From an uncultured Bacteroidota bacterium (GTDB taxonomy: Bacteria > Bacteroidota > Bacteroidia > Flavobacteriales > BACL11): a stretch of 43,158 nucleotides of DNA. The DNA lies in NCBI GenBank assembly GCA_902579065.1, contig CACHFI010000007.1:1-43158 (forward strand). Reading direction: 5' to 3'. The notes under the pieces are model-generated. The model did no database searches. It had not been told where the DNA came from and saw only the letters and a list, made by a program, of their open reading frames with translations. This document shows positions 1-9,996 of the stretch, in pieces. Position 1 is the first letter of the stretch, and each line of letters begins with the position of its first letter. The position numbers and the translations under genes were made by a program.

Positions 1-207
1 TTCAATCGCTAATGCAGCACTTAATGCATTTTTATAATCATCATTATATAATTGATGAGCCATCAATAAAGCTATAGCTCGAATTCTTTTTGCATCAAGA
101 GAAAGAATATAATTAATTGGCTGATATAAATTCTCAGGTCTATTTGGGATCTCTATTTCCTTTAATTCTTGCTCAATTATTTGCTTGAACTCTAAAATGT
201 TTTTCAT
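1..207 (-). CDS. polyprenyl synthetase family protein, N-terminal fragment (runs off left window edge)
   Basis: Minus-strand reading from ATG at 207: MKNILEFKQIIEQELKEIEIPNRPENLYQPINYILSLDAKRIRAIALLMAHQLYNDDYKNALSAALAIE..., resembling the N-terminus of trans-isoprenyl diphosphate synthases. ATG overlaps the rfbA stop (ATGA at 204-207). Confidence 0.75.
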   Translation of the reverse strand, partial: MKNILEFKQIIEQELKEIEIPNRPENLYQPINYILSLDAKRIRAIALLMAHQLYNDDYKNALSAALAIE

Positions 208-1061
208 TGATTTGTAAGAGAGATTAAATATTCCCCATAACCACTTTTAATCAATGGTTGAGCCAACTTAATTAGCTGTTCTTTGTTGATAAAACCACTA
301 TTGAAAGCAGCCTCTTCGACGCATCCAATTTTTCTTCCCTGCCTCTCTTCAATAACTTGAACATATTGATTAGCCTGCATTAATGATTTAATTGTACCTG
401 TGTCTAACCATACAGAACCTTTAGTAAGAATTTTTACATCTAATTTTTCTTGACTTAAATAATACTTATTTATATCTGTAATTTCATACTCCCCTCTTGC
501 AGATGGTTGAATTTCTTTTGCAACATTAACAACAGAGTTATCGTAATAATACAAACCTGGAACTGCATAATTTGATTTTGGCTTTGTTGGTTTTTCTTCA
601 ATTGAAATAACTTTTTTATTATTATCAAACTCTACAACACCATATCTTTCTGGATCATTTACATGATAACCAAATATAATTCCACCATTAATATTATTGC
701 AATCTGAAAGTGTTTTAACTTTCATTTGAAAAATATTATCACCAAGTATAAGACATACCTCATCATTTCCTATAAAGTCTTCACCAATAATAAATGCTTG
801 AGCTAATCCATTTGGCTTTTCTTGAATTTTATATGAAAAATTACATCCTAATTGACTACCATCACCCAATAATTTTTGGAAAGCAGGTAAATCATGTGGA
901 GTTGATATTATTAAAATATCACGTATTCCAGAATAAAGCAAAGTAGATAAAGGATAATAAATCATTGGTTTATCATAAACAGGTATCATTTGTTTACTAA
1001 GTGCCAAAGTGATGGGATGTAATCTTGTTCCTGCTCCACCGGCTAAAATTATTCCTTTCAT
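204..1061 (-). CDS. rfbA: glucose-1-phosphate thymidylyltransferase
   Basis: MKGIILAGGAGTRLHPITLALSKQMIPVYDKPMIYYPLSTL nucleotidyltransferase signature; full-length 285 aa. Confidence 0.95.
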   Translation of the reverse strand: MKGIILAGGAGTRLHPITLALSKQMIPVYDKPMIYYPLSTLLYSGIRDILIISTPHDLPAFQKLLGDGSQLGCNFSYKIQEKPNGLAQAFIIGEDFIGNDEVCLILGDNIFQMKVKTLSDCNNINGGIIFGYHVNDPERYGVVEFDNNKKVISIEEKPTKPKSNYAVPGLYYYDNSVVNVAKEIQPSARGEYEITDINKYYLSQEKLDVKILTKGSVWLDTGTIKSLMQANQYVQVIEERQGRKIGCVEEAAFNSGFINKEQLIKLAQPLIKSGYGEYLISLTNQ

Positions 1062-1062
1062 A

Positions 1063-3378
1063 TTATTTAAAATTTTTCATTGAACTTGATAATGACTTTT
1101 CATATGTCAACAACAGAGCTGGTAATAATAATAAATTAGATAACATCGCCACAAATAATGTTATTGAAACTAATAAACCTAACGCAACTGTTCCTCCAAA
1201 ATCTGATGCTATAAATATAAAAAATCCAAAGAACAATACAACTGAAGTGTAAAGCATACTAACTCCAGTTTCTTTTAATGCTTCATAAACAGATTTTTTA
1301 ATAGACCCATTTCTTGAAATAAGCTCTTGTCTATATTTAGCTAAAAAATGTATTGTGTCGTCAACTGAAATACCAAATGCAATACTAAAAACTAGAATTG
1401 TCGATGGTTTCAATGCAATTCCAAAAATACCCATGATGGCTCCAGTGATTAATAAAGGAATTATGTTTGGCACTAATGAGATTAAGACCATTCTATGAGA
1501 AGAAAACATCCATGCCATAAAAATGGCTATTAAAATAATTACGAGAAATAGACTAATAAATAAATTTTGTAATAAAAACTTTGCCCCGGTTAACAAGACC
1601 TTAGTTGTTCCTGTTATTATAACATTATACTTTTCTGTATCAAAAATTGAGGCGATTTTTGGCTGCAGATCAAACATTATTTCATCCATTTCTGTAGCAC
1701 TTATATCTTTAATTCTTAAGCTAATCCTTGCCTCTTGATTTAATGAATCAATAAGCATATCTCGCATATTTGCTTTAGATTTTGTGTTAGAAATATATGA
1801 TGTAAGAAAAATTTGTTCCTGATTATTTGGCAGTGAATAATAAGAAGAATCATTATTATAGTATGCTTGCCTGCTATATTTAATAAAATCAATGTATGAA
1901 GAAGGTTGGGAAAAATCAGAATATGAATCTAGTAAGCTTGATAGCTCATCAATTTTCTTTAAATTATATGATTTAAATAACCCATTTTTCTTATTTGTAT
2001 TTACTAAGATCTCTAAGGGGAGAATACCGCCATATTCATTTTCAAAAAATTTCAAATCCTTATATAAAACATCTTTTTTGTTAAAATCTTCACTTAGATT
2101 TCCAGTAAAATTCATTTTAGTTAACCCATAAAGAGAAAACAAAACAAATAAAACTGTAACTCTATATATTTTTGACCTTCTATGTTTAACTAAAAAAATC
2201 AAATAATTTACAATGGAAACAACCCATTTACGATCAAGATGTTTAATATGTGTTTTGGCCGGAGGCGAGAAGAAAGAGAAAAAAATTGGAATTAATAATA
2301 AAGATAAAATATAAATTACTAAGATATTTAAAGATGCTATTAAGCCAAATTCTTGAAGAGATTGACTTTTTGTAAGTAAAAAAGCTGCAAAACCTGTAGC
2401 TGTTGTAATATTAGTTAAAAGAGTAATATTACCAATTTTGCTAATCATAATTCTTAGAGATTTTTCCTTATCTCCATTTTTTCGGAATTCGTTATGAAAC
2501 TTATTTATTAAAAAAATACAATTTGGTATCCCAATTACAATTAAAACGGGGGGAACTAGCGCGGTTAATAAGGTAATTTTATAATCAAATAAGTCTATGA
2601 AACCAAACGACCAAATAACGCCTAATACTACTACAATAATTGAAATTAGCATTGCCTTAAATGATCGGAAGAAAAGATATAAAATCAGAGAGGTAATAAA
2701 TAAAGTCAAGAAAATAAATAATGCTATCTCACTACGAAGTGTAACTGATTGCACACTTCTCATATATGGCATTCCAGAATAATGAAGATTTACATTATAT
2801 TTTTCAGCATATAATTCGGTTATTTTTTTTATTGAAAAAACAAGGTCGTCTCTATATTTCGATCTAACAACATCTCCATCCAAGTCAACTAAAACTAATG
2901 GAACCTCTAAGTTCAAAATTCCATTATAAAATTTTTGTTGAGATAACAAAATGACCAAAGAATCTAATTTTTTTTGTGATGTTAATTCTTTTGGAAACCA
3001 TGGATTTATCCCAAACTTTTTTTCTTCACTATTTTTTTCTAGACTAGATAATCGATTTACTGAAATTATATTATTTACTCCGTCAATTCTATCTATCTTA
3101 TCACATAACTGATCCCAATATTTAAATCTCTCAATGGTAAAAAAATCAGCGTCTGAGATTGCAATTGCCATTACATGGTTTTCACCATATTTCTTTTGAA
3201 AATTCTTATAATTTATGAATTCTTCATGCGTTGAGGGTAAAATCTTAGCTCTTTCAACTGAAAACTCTACATTTAACGCATGCTGAGCTGCAAAAAAAGT
3301 CAGAGTACCAACAAGTAGTACTATTAAAAACCTAAATTTTAAAATTAAACTAGAAAGTTGATCCCACATAAAATTCAC
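1063..3378 (-). CDS. RND/MMPL (patched-like) family transporter
   Basis: 771 aa with two repeats of large extracytoplasmic domain plus TM bundle; 'FGIALKPSTILVFSIAFGISVDDTIHFLAKYR' motif. Track start is a GTG; ATG at 3369 (MWDQLSSLILKFRFLIV) is an alternative start. Confidence 0.85.
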   Translation of the reverse strand: MNFMWDQLSSLILKFRFLIVLLVGTLTFFAAQHALNVEFSVERAKILPSTHEEFINYKNFQKKYGENHVMAIAISDADFFTIERFKYWDQLCDKIDRIDGVNNIISVNRLSSLEKNSEEKKFGINPWFPKELTSQKKLDSLVILLSQQKFYNGILNLEVPLVLVDLDGDVVRSKYRDDLVFSIKKITELYAEKYNVNLHYSGMPYMRSVQSVTLRSEIALFIFLTLFITSLILYLFFRSFKAMLISIIVVVLGVIWSFGFIDLFDYKITLLTALVPPVLIVIGIPNCIFLINKFHNEFRKNGDKEKSLRIMISKIGNITLLTNITTATGFAAFLLTKSQSLQEFGLIASLNILVIYILSLLLIPIFFSFFSPPAKTHIKHLDRKWVVSIVNYLIFLVKHRRSKIYRVTVLFVLFSLYGLTKMNFTGNLSEDFNKKDVLYKDLKFFENEYGGILPLEILVNTNKKNGLFKSYNLKKIDELSSLLDSYSDFSQPSSYIDFIKYSRQAYYNNDSSYYSLPNNQEQIFLTSYISNTKSKANMRDMLIDSLNQEARISLRIKDISATEMDEIMFDLQPKIASIFDTEKYNVIITGTTKVLLTGAKFLLQNLFISLFLVIILIAIFMAWMFSSHRMVLISLVPNIIPLLITGAIMGIFGIALKPSTILVFSIAFGISVDDTIHFLAKYRQELISRNGSIKKSVYEALKETGVSMLYTSVVLFFGFFIFIASDFGGTVALGLLVSITLFVAMLSNLLLLPALLLTYEKSLSSSMKNFK

Positions 3379-3404
3379 ACTGCATTAAAAACTTAATAGT
3401 TATG

Positions 3405-3968
3405 TTAGACCTGCATTATATCTGCTTCTTTAGAAGCAAAAATATTGTCAATTTTCGTCGTAAATTCATTAGTAATTGATTGAATGTTATCTTCAGCATC
3501 TCTAATTATATCTTCAGAAACTCCATCTTTACCAATTCTTTTTAATTCATCATTAGACTTTTGTCTTACATTCCTACAACTTATTTTTGATTTTTCAATT
3601 TCAACCTTAACCTGCTTAACTAAATCTCTTCTTCTTTCTTCAGTTAAAGGAGGTACGTTTATTATTACTTTCTCTCCGTTATTAGATGGATTAAAACCAA
3701 GCTGAGCCTCAACTATGGCTTGCTCAATTTCTGTAATCATATTTTTATCAAACGGCTGAATTGATATTGTTTGTGAGTCAGGAGTTGTAATATTTGCCAT
3801 CTGAGACAATGGTGTTATAGATCCGTAATAATCAACCTTTACTGATCTTAGCATTTGGGGAGATGCTTTTCCAGCTCTAATTTTTGACAAGCTTATTTCC
3901 AAATGATCGATGCTTTCTTGCATTTGCTCTCTAGCAAGATCTAAACAAAAGTTTATTTCTTCATTCAT
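3405..3968 (-). CDS. frr: ribosome recycling factor
   Basis: 187 aa; 'LSKIRAGKASPQMLRSVKVDYYGSITPLSQMANITTPDSQTISIQPFDKNMI' typical of RRF. Confidence 0.96.
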   Translation of the reverse strand: MNEEINFCLDLAREQMQESIDHLEISLSKIRAGKASPQMLRSVKVDYYGSITPLSQMANITTPDSQTISIQPFDKNMITEIEQAIVEAQLGFNPSNNGEKVIINVPPLTEERRRDLVKQVKVEIEKSKISCRNVRQKSNDELKRIGKDGVSEDIIRDAEDNIQSITNEFTTKIDNIFASKEADIMQV

Positions 3969-3969
3969 A

Positions 3970-4677
3970 TTATAAATTTATTAAAGTTCCAACTTGTTTT
4001 CCCTCACACACCTTAAGTAAATTACCTTTTTCATTCATATTAAACACATTAATTGGCAATTTATTTTCCTTACATAATGTAAAAGCAGTTAAATCCATAA
4101 TTTTTAAATCTAACTCATATGCCTTATCAAAAGAGATATTATCAAATTTAGTTGCATTTTCATCCTTTTCAGGATCTGATGAGTAAACTCCATCAACTCT
4201 AGTACCTTTAAGGATAGTATCTGCTTCTATTTCAACAGCTCTTAATGCAGCTGCAGTATCAGTTGTAAAATATGGATTTCCTGTACCTCCTCCAAAAATC
4301 ACAACTCTATTTTTTTCTAAATGACGTATTGCTCTTCTTCTAATATAAGGCTCGGCTATTTGTTCCATTCTTATTGCGGTTTGAAGTCTGGTCTCAATAT
4401 CTAATGATTCTAAAGCTGATTGCAATGCCATCCCATTAATAATAGTAGCAAGCATTCCCATATGATCTCCTTGTACTCTATCAAAACCTGATTTTTCGGA
4501 CTGCACACCTCTGTAAATATTTCCTCCTCCAATCACAATAGCTAATTGACACTTTGCACTTACTATTGATTTAATATCTTGAGCATAAGAACTTAAAACA
4601 TCAGAATCAATACCATATTTTTGATGACCCATCAAAGCCTCTCCGCTTAGTTTTAAAAGAACTCTTTTGTATTTCAT
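3970..4677 (-). CDS. pyrH: UMP kinase
   Basis: [17 protein letters not shown]...; amino-acid kinase fold, next to frr. Confidence 0.97.
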   Translation of the reverse strand: MKYKRVLLKLSGEALMGHQKYGIDSDVLSSYAQDIKSIVSAKCQLAIVIGGGNIYRGVQSEKSGFDRVQGDHMGMLATIINGMALQSALESLDIETRLQTAIRMEQIAEPYIRRRAIRHLEKNRVVIFGGGTGNPYFTTDTAAALRAVEIEADTILKGTRVDGVYSSDPEKDENATKFDNISFDKAYELDLKIMDLTAFTLCKENKLPINVFNMNEKGNLLKVCEGKQVGTLINL

Positions 4678-4694
4678 TTTTTAAAATTTAAATT

Positions 4695-4728
4695 AAAAAA
4701 AAAGAGATTAAATAATCTCTTTTTTCTT
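4695..4728 (-). terminator. Rho-independent terminator after tsf
   Basis: Minus strand reads AAAAGAGATTA-TT-TAATCTCTTTTTTTTT: AT-rich perfect stem followed by T9 tract, immediately after the tsf stop and before pyrH ATG (4677). Confidence 0.8.
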
Positions 4729-5556
4729 TTAGTTTGATAGTCCTACTCTTTTGAAGCAAGTTACTGACAGATCATCTCCGTGATCTTTTAAATACTGAGC
4801 AACGCTTTTTTTACCGTCCTTTATAAATGCTTGATTTAATAATGTATTCTCTTTAAAAAATTTGTTAAGCCTACCAAAAGCAATTTTTTCTAACATATCT
4901 TCTGGCTTTCCTTCTTGGCGAGCTAAATCTTTTGCAATTTCTAATTCTCTATCGATAGTTTCTTGCTTTACACCTTCTTTATCTACTGCAATTGGATTCA
5001 TAGCAGCAACTTGCATAGCAACGTCTCTAGCTACTTGATGATCAACAACATTATTAAATCCAACAAGAGTGGCCAGTCTATTTCCAGCATGAACATACGA
5101 ACTAACCTGTACTGCTTCAATGACTTGAGCACTAACCTCAATCTTTTCTCCAATTACACCAGTTTGTTCAAGAACCTTTTCTGCTACACTAATACCTTCA
5201 TCAAGAGTTAATTCATTCAATCCTTCACTTGAGGCTAAATCTTCAGAAATTGCTTTATCAAGTATATTATTTGCAATATTTATGAAGTCTTCATTTTTAG
5301 CAACAAAATCTGTTTCACAATTTAATGATATTAGAATTGCTTTGGTATTATCTGCGTTATTTTTTGCAATTACAACTCCTTCAGTTGCTTGTCTATCAGC
5401 TCTTTTTGCAGCTACTTTTTGACCCTTTTTTCTTAAAATATCTACTGCTTGATCAAAATCACCATTAGCCTCTATCAAAGCTTTTTTACAATCCATCATA
5501 CCTGAACCTGTCTGTCTTCTTAATTTACCTACATCTGATGCTGAAATTTGTGTCAT
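4729..5556 (-). CDS. tsf: elongation factor Ts
   Basis: 'VGKLRRQTGSGMMDCKKALIEANGDFDQAVDILRKKG' and 'LNCETDFVAKN' motifs. Confidence 0.97.
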   Translation of the reverse strand: MTQISASDVGKLRRQTGSGMMDCKKALIEANGDFDQAVDILRKKGQKVAAKRADRQATEGVVIAKNNADNTKAILISLNCETDFVAKNEDFINIANNILDKAISEDLASSEGLNELTLDEGISVAEKVLEQTGVIGEKIEVSAQVIEAVQVSSYVHAGNRLATLVGFNNVVDHQVARDVAMQVAAMNPIAVDKEGVKQETIDRELEIAKDLARQEGKPEDMLEKIAFGRLNKFFKENTLLNQAFIKDGKKSVAQYLKDHGDDLSVTCFKRVGLSN

Positions 5557-5573
5557 TTTTTATAAAATTTAAA

Positions 5574-6332
5574 TTATTTCTTAGCTTCTTCAGCTATTTT
5601 TTTTGCTTTCTTTTGTTTTTCTAATGCTTTTTTATCTTGCTCTTCTGATCTCTCAGAAAGTCCTTCTGAAATAGCTTTTGAAACAACATCAACTATATGA
5701 GAAATAGCTTTAGATGCATCATCATTACCAGGGATTGGGTAATTTACAAGAGATGGGTTTGTATTAGTATCGGTAACTGCAAATGAACGGATTCCTAACT
5801 TAGCCGATTCCTTTACTGCAATATGTTCTTTATTAATATCAATTATAAAGATCGCAGCAGGCATACGATTCATTTTAACAATACTTCCTAAATTAATTTC
5901 TAATTTTTCTCTTGTTCTATCAATTTGAAGTCTTTCTCTTTTTGATAAAGTATCAAATGTACCATCAGTTTTCATTTTATCAATACCATCCATTTTCTTG
6001 ATAGATTTCCTTATTGTAGAAAAATTGGTTAGTAATCCACCTGGCCATCTTTCAGTAATGTAAGGCATGTCTAACTTTTTTGCAGCTTCTGAAACGATTG
6101 ATTTAGCTTGTTTTTTTGTAGCTACAAATAATATTTTCTTACCCGACTTCGCGATCTGTTTCATTGCAGCTGCTGCTTCTTCTAACATTGCTACAGTTTT
6201 GTTTAAATCAATTATATGAATACCATTTTGCTCCATGAAAACATATGGTGCCATTGCTGGATTATACTTCTTCTTAAGGTGTCCAAAATGAACTCCTGAT
6301 TGTAATAATTCTTTGAAATTTGTTCTTGGCAT
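5574..6332 (-). CDS. rpsB: 30S ribosomal protein S2
   Basis: 'LLQSGVHFGHLKKKYNPAMAPYVF', 'ERWPGGLLTNFSTIRKSIKKM'. Confidence 0.97.
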   Translation of the reverse strand: MPRTNFKELLQSGVHFGHLKKKYNPAMAPYVFMEQNGIHIIDLNKTVAMLEEAAAAMKQIAKSGKKILFVATKKQAKSIVSEAAKKLDMPYITERWPGGLLTNFSTIRKSIKKMDGIDKMKTDGTFDTLSKRERLQIDRTREKLEINLGSIVKMNRMPAAIFIIDINKEHIAVKESAKLGIRSFAVTDTNTNPSLVNYPIPGNDDASKAISHIVDVVSKAISEGLSERSEEQDKKALEKQKKAKKIAEEAKK

Positions 6333-6357
6333 GTTTACTTTCTTTTAAGTTTAATCA

Positions 6358-6391
6358 ATTAATTAGTAGAAGTTTTACTTGTCTAATTAAT
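6358..6391 (-). promoter_or_regulatory. Stem-loop in the rpsI-rpsB intergenic leader
   Basis: ATTAATTAG (6358-6366) and CTAATTAAT (6383-6391) form a 9-bp stem, with an inner AAGT/ACTT stem and 3-nt loop; no T-tract follows on the minus strand. Confidence 0.4.
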
Positions 6392-6415
6392 TTAGATTCT
6401 AAACAATTAATAATT

Positions 6416-6802
6416 TTATCTTTTAACCCACTGGAACTTCTTTCTTGCTTTTTTCTGTCCAGGTTTCTTTCTTTCAACAACTCTTGGATCTCTAGTTAAA
6501 AGTCCTTCAGCCTTTAGTGTTTTTCTATTCTCTATATCTAATTCACAAAGCGCACGAGATATAGCTAACTTTATAGCATCTGCTTGACCAGTGTTACCAC
6601 CACCATTAACATTCACTTTAACATCATATTTACCTTCTAATTCAAGAAGAGCAAAAGGCTGAAGCAGTCTTTTTTGAAGACCTTCAACAGGAAAGAAATC
6701 TTTATAATCTCTTTTATTTATTGTAATTGCTCCCTTACCTTTACTAAGATAAATTCTTGCAACTGACGCTTTTCTTCTTCCTATTGTATGAATTGTTTCC
6801 AT
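6416..6802 (-). CDS. rpsI: 30S ribosomal protein S9
   Basis: 'TIGRRKASVARIYLSKGKGAITINKRDYKDFFP' ... 'RDPRVVERKKPGQKKARKKFQWVKR'. Confidence 0.97.
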   Translation of the reverse strand: METIHTIGRRKASVARIYLSKGKGAITINKRDYKDFFPVEGLQKRLLQPFALLELEGKYDVKVNVNGGGNTGQADAIKLAISRALCELDIENRKTLKAEGLLTRDPRVVERKKPGQKKARKKFQWVKR

Positions 6803-6803
6803 A

Positions 6804-7259
6804 TTATATTAAATCATTTAAATTAAGAGTGACTGGTTTTTGAGCTTCTTTGTCATGATCTTCAGATGAGAAAATATAACAATTTTTAAGTATTGCTGCT
6901 CCTAATTTATTTTTAGGCAGCATTCCTTTTATAGCGTGTCTTACAACTGAAGTACCGTCTTTTTCTAACATTTTTCTTGGAGTTATTCTCTTTTGTCCTC
7001 CAGGAAAACCTGTATAACTAAAGATTTCTCTGCTATCCATTTTGTTGCCTGACATAACAATTTTAGATGCATTTACAATAACTACATTATCCCCACAATC
7101 AGCATGAGGTGTAAAGTTTGTTTTGTATTTTCCTCTAAGAACCTTTGCAACTTTAGATGCAAATCTTCCTAAATTTTCTCCATTTGCGTCAACGATAAAC
7201 CACTGTTTATTAGCAGTAATTTTATTTGATGACAGAGTTTTATAACTTAATGTATCCAC
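6804..7259 (-). CDS. rplM: 50S ribosomal protein L13
   Basis: 'WFIVDANGENLGRFASKVAKVLRGKYKTNFTPHADCGDNVVIVNASKIVMSGNK'. Confidence 0.97.
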   Translation of the reverse strand: MDTLSYKTLSSNKITANKQWFIVDANGENLGRFASKVAKVLRGKYKTNFTPHADCGDNVVIVNASKIVMSGNKMDSREIFSYTGFPGGQKRITPRKMLEKDGTSVVRHAIKGMLPKNKLGAAILKNCYIFSSEDHDKEAQKPVTLNLNDLI

Positions 7260-7291
7260 AGTTTTTAAATTTTTACTTTTTAAAAGGGCTG

Positions 7292-7320
7292 CAAAGCTAC
7301 ACTTTTTTTATCTAATTCAA
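7292..7320 (-). promoter_or_regulatory. Bacteroidota-type promoter of the rplM-rpsI-rpsB-tsf operon
   Basis: Minus strand: TTTTG at -33 (CAA on + at 7318-7320), 18-nt spacer, TAGCTTTG (TAnnTTTG) at 7299-7292. Confidence 0.75.
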
Positions 7321-7338
7321 AATATTTATTGATTAATA

Positions 7339-8528
7339 TTACTCTAGCACATTTAGCTCTTTTCCAACTTTAATAAAAGCAGTAATTGCCTTATCAAGAT
7401 CTTCTTTACTATGAGCAGCAGAAATTTGAACTCTAATTCTTGCTTCCCCCTTTGGAACAACAGGAAAAGAAAAACCAATAACATAAATTCCTTCTTCTAA
7501 TAATTTATCTGCCATTGTTCCTGCTAAACGAGCATCATAAAGCATTACAGGTACAATAGGGTGAATTCCATCCTTAATATCAAAACCTGCTTCTGTCATA
7601 GATTGCCTGAAATATTGGGTATTTTCTTCAAGTTGATCTCTAAGTGATGTTGATTTTTCTAAAATTTCTAAAACTTTAATTCCAGACCCTACAATAGAAG
7701 GAGCTAGAGAATTAGAAAACAAATATGGTCGTGATTTCTGACGAAGCATATCAATAATTTCTTTTCTTCCAGAAGTAAAACCTCCCATTGCACCCCCTAA
7801 TGCTTTGCCAAGAGTTCCTGTAATTATGTCTACCCTTCCAACAACATCACAGTGTTCATGAGTTCCTCGACCAGTTTTTCCAATAAAACCTGTTGAATGG
7901 CAATCATCTACCATTACCAGAGCATCATACTTTTCTGCTAAATCACATATTTTATCTAATTGAGCAATGTATCCATCCATAGAAAAGACACCATCAGTTA
8001 CAATTACTCTATTTCTTTGAGTTTGGCATTCTATCAATTTTGATTCCAAATCTTGCATATCATTATTTTGATATCTGTATCTTGCAGCTTTACACAATCT
8101 TACCCCATCAATTATAGATGCATGATTTAATGAATCTGAAATAATTGCATCTTCCTTTCCAAAAATTGGCTCAAATAACCCCCCATTTGCATCAAATGCT
8201 GCCGCATAAAGAATTGTATCCTCTGTTGAAAGAAATGATGATATTTTTTGTTCTAAAGTCTTATGAATATCTTGAGTTCCACAGATAAATCTTACAGATG
8301 ACATCCCAAAACCATGTGAATCAAGAGTATCTTTTGCTGCTTGAACAACTTCAGGATGAGATGACAAACCTAAGTAATTATTGGCACAGAAATTCAATAC
8401 ATTTTCACCTGAACTAACTTCTATTTGAGTAGATTGAGGCTTAACAATAATTCGTTCTTTTTTGTACAGTCCTTGCTGAGAAATTGTATCAAGTTCTTGT
8501 TGAAGTTGTGCTTTTAACTTTCCAATCA

Positions 8529-8529
<1 letters not shown>
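7339..8529 (-). CDS. kbl: glycine C-acetyltransferase (2-amino-3-ketobutyrate CoA ligase)
   Basis: 396 aa alpha-oxoamine synthase; '[48 protein letters not shown]', '[18 protein letters not shown]'. Confidence 0.92.
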
Positions 8530-9896
<1,367 letters not shown>

Positions 9897-9911
9897 TTAC
9901 ATATAACTCGA

Positions 9912-9919
9912 CAAATGTA
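9912..9919 (-). promoter_or_regulatory. Putative -7 element (TACATTTG) for gdhA
   Basis: Minus-strand TACATTTG matches TAnnTTTG, about 50 bp upstream of gdhA ATG; no clear -33 TTG. Confidence 0.4.
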
Positions 9920-9967
9920 TATTTTTTTTATAAAAATCTATCTTTTATTACATCCATTTACGTTTTT

Positions 9968-9975
9968 TATATTTG
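9968..9975 (+). promoter_or_regulatory. Putative -7 element (TATATTTG) for the TonB receptor gene
   Basis: Exact TAnnTTTG match 21 bp upstream of ATG 9997; no clear -33. Confidence 0.45.
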
Positions 9976-9996
9976 TCATTAAATTAACAAAACTAC

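Noticed and set aside
1025-1252. 75-aa plus-strand ORF
   Set aside because: Lies antisense to rfbA start and the RND transporter; low-complexity Asn-rich translation; spurious.
1523-2782. Plus-strand ORFs 1523-1738, 1892-2131, 2597-2782
   Set aside because: Fully antisense to the RND transporter coding sequence with no recognisable protein features.
3484-5211. Plus-strand ORFs 3484-3705 and 4963-5211
   Set aside because: Antisense to frr and tsf, which are certain.
7321-7341. AATATT...AATATT inverted repeat near the kbl stop as a terminator
   Set aside because: 6-bp all-AT stem without GC or T-tract; likely chance in AT-rich DNA.
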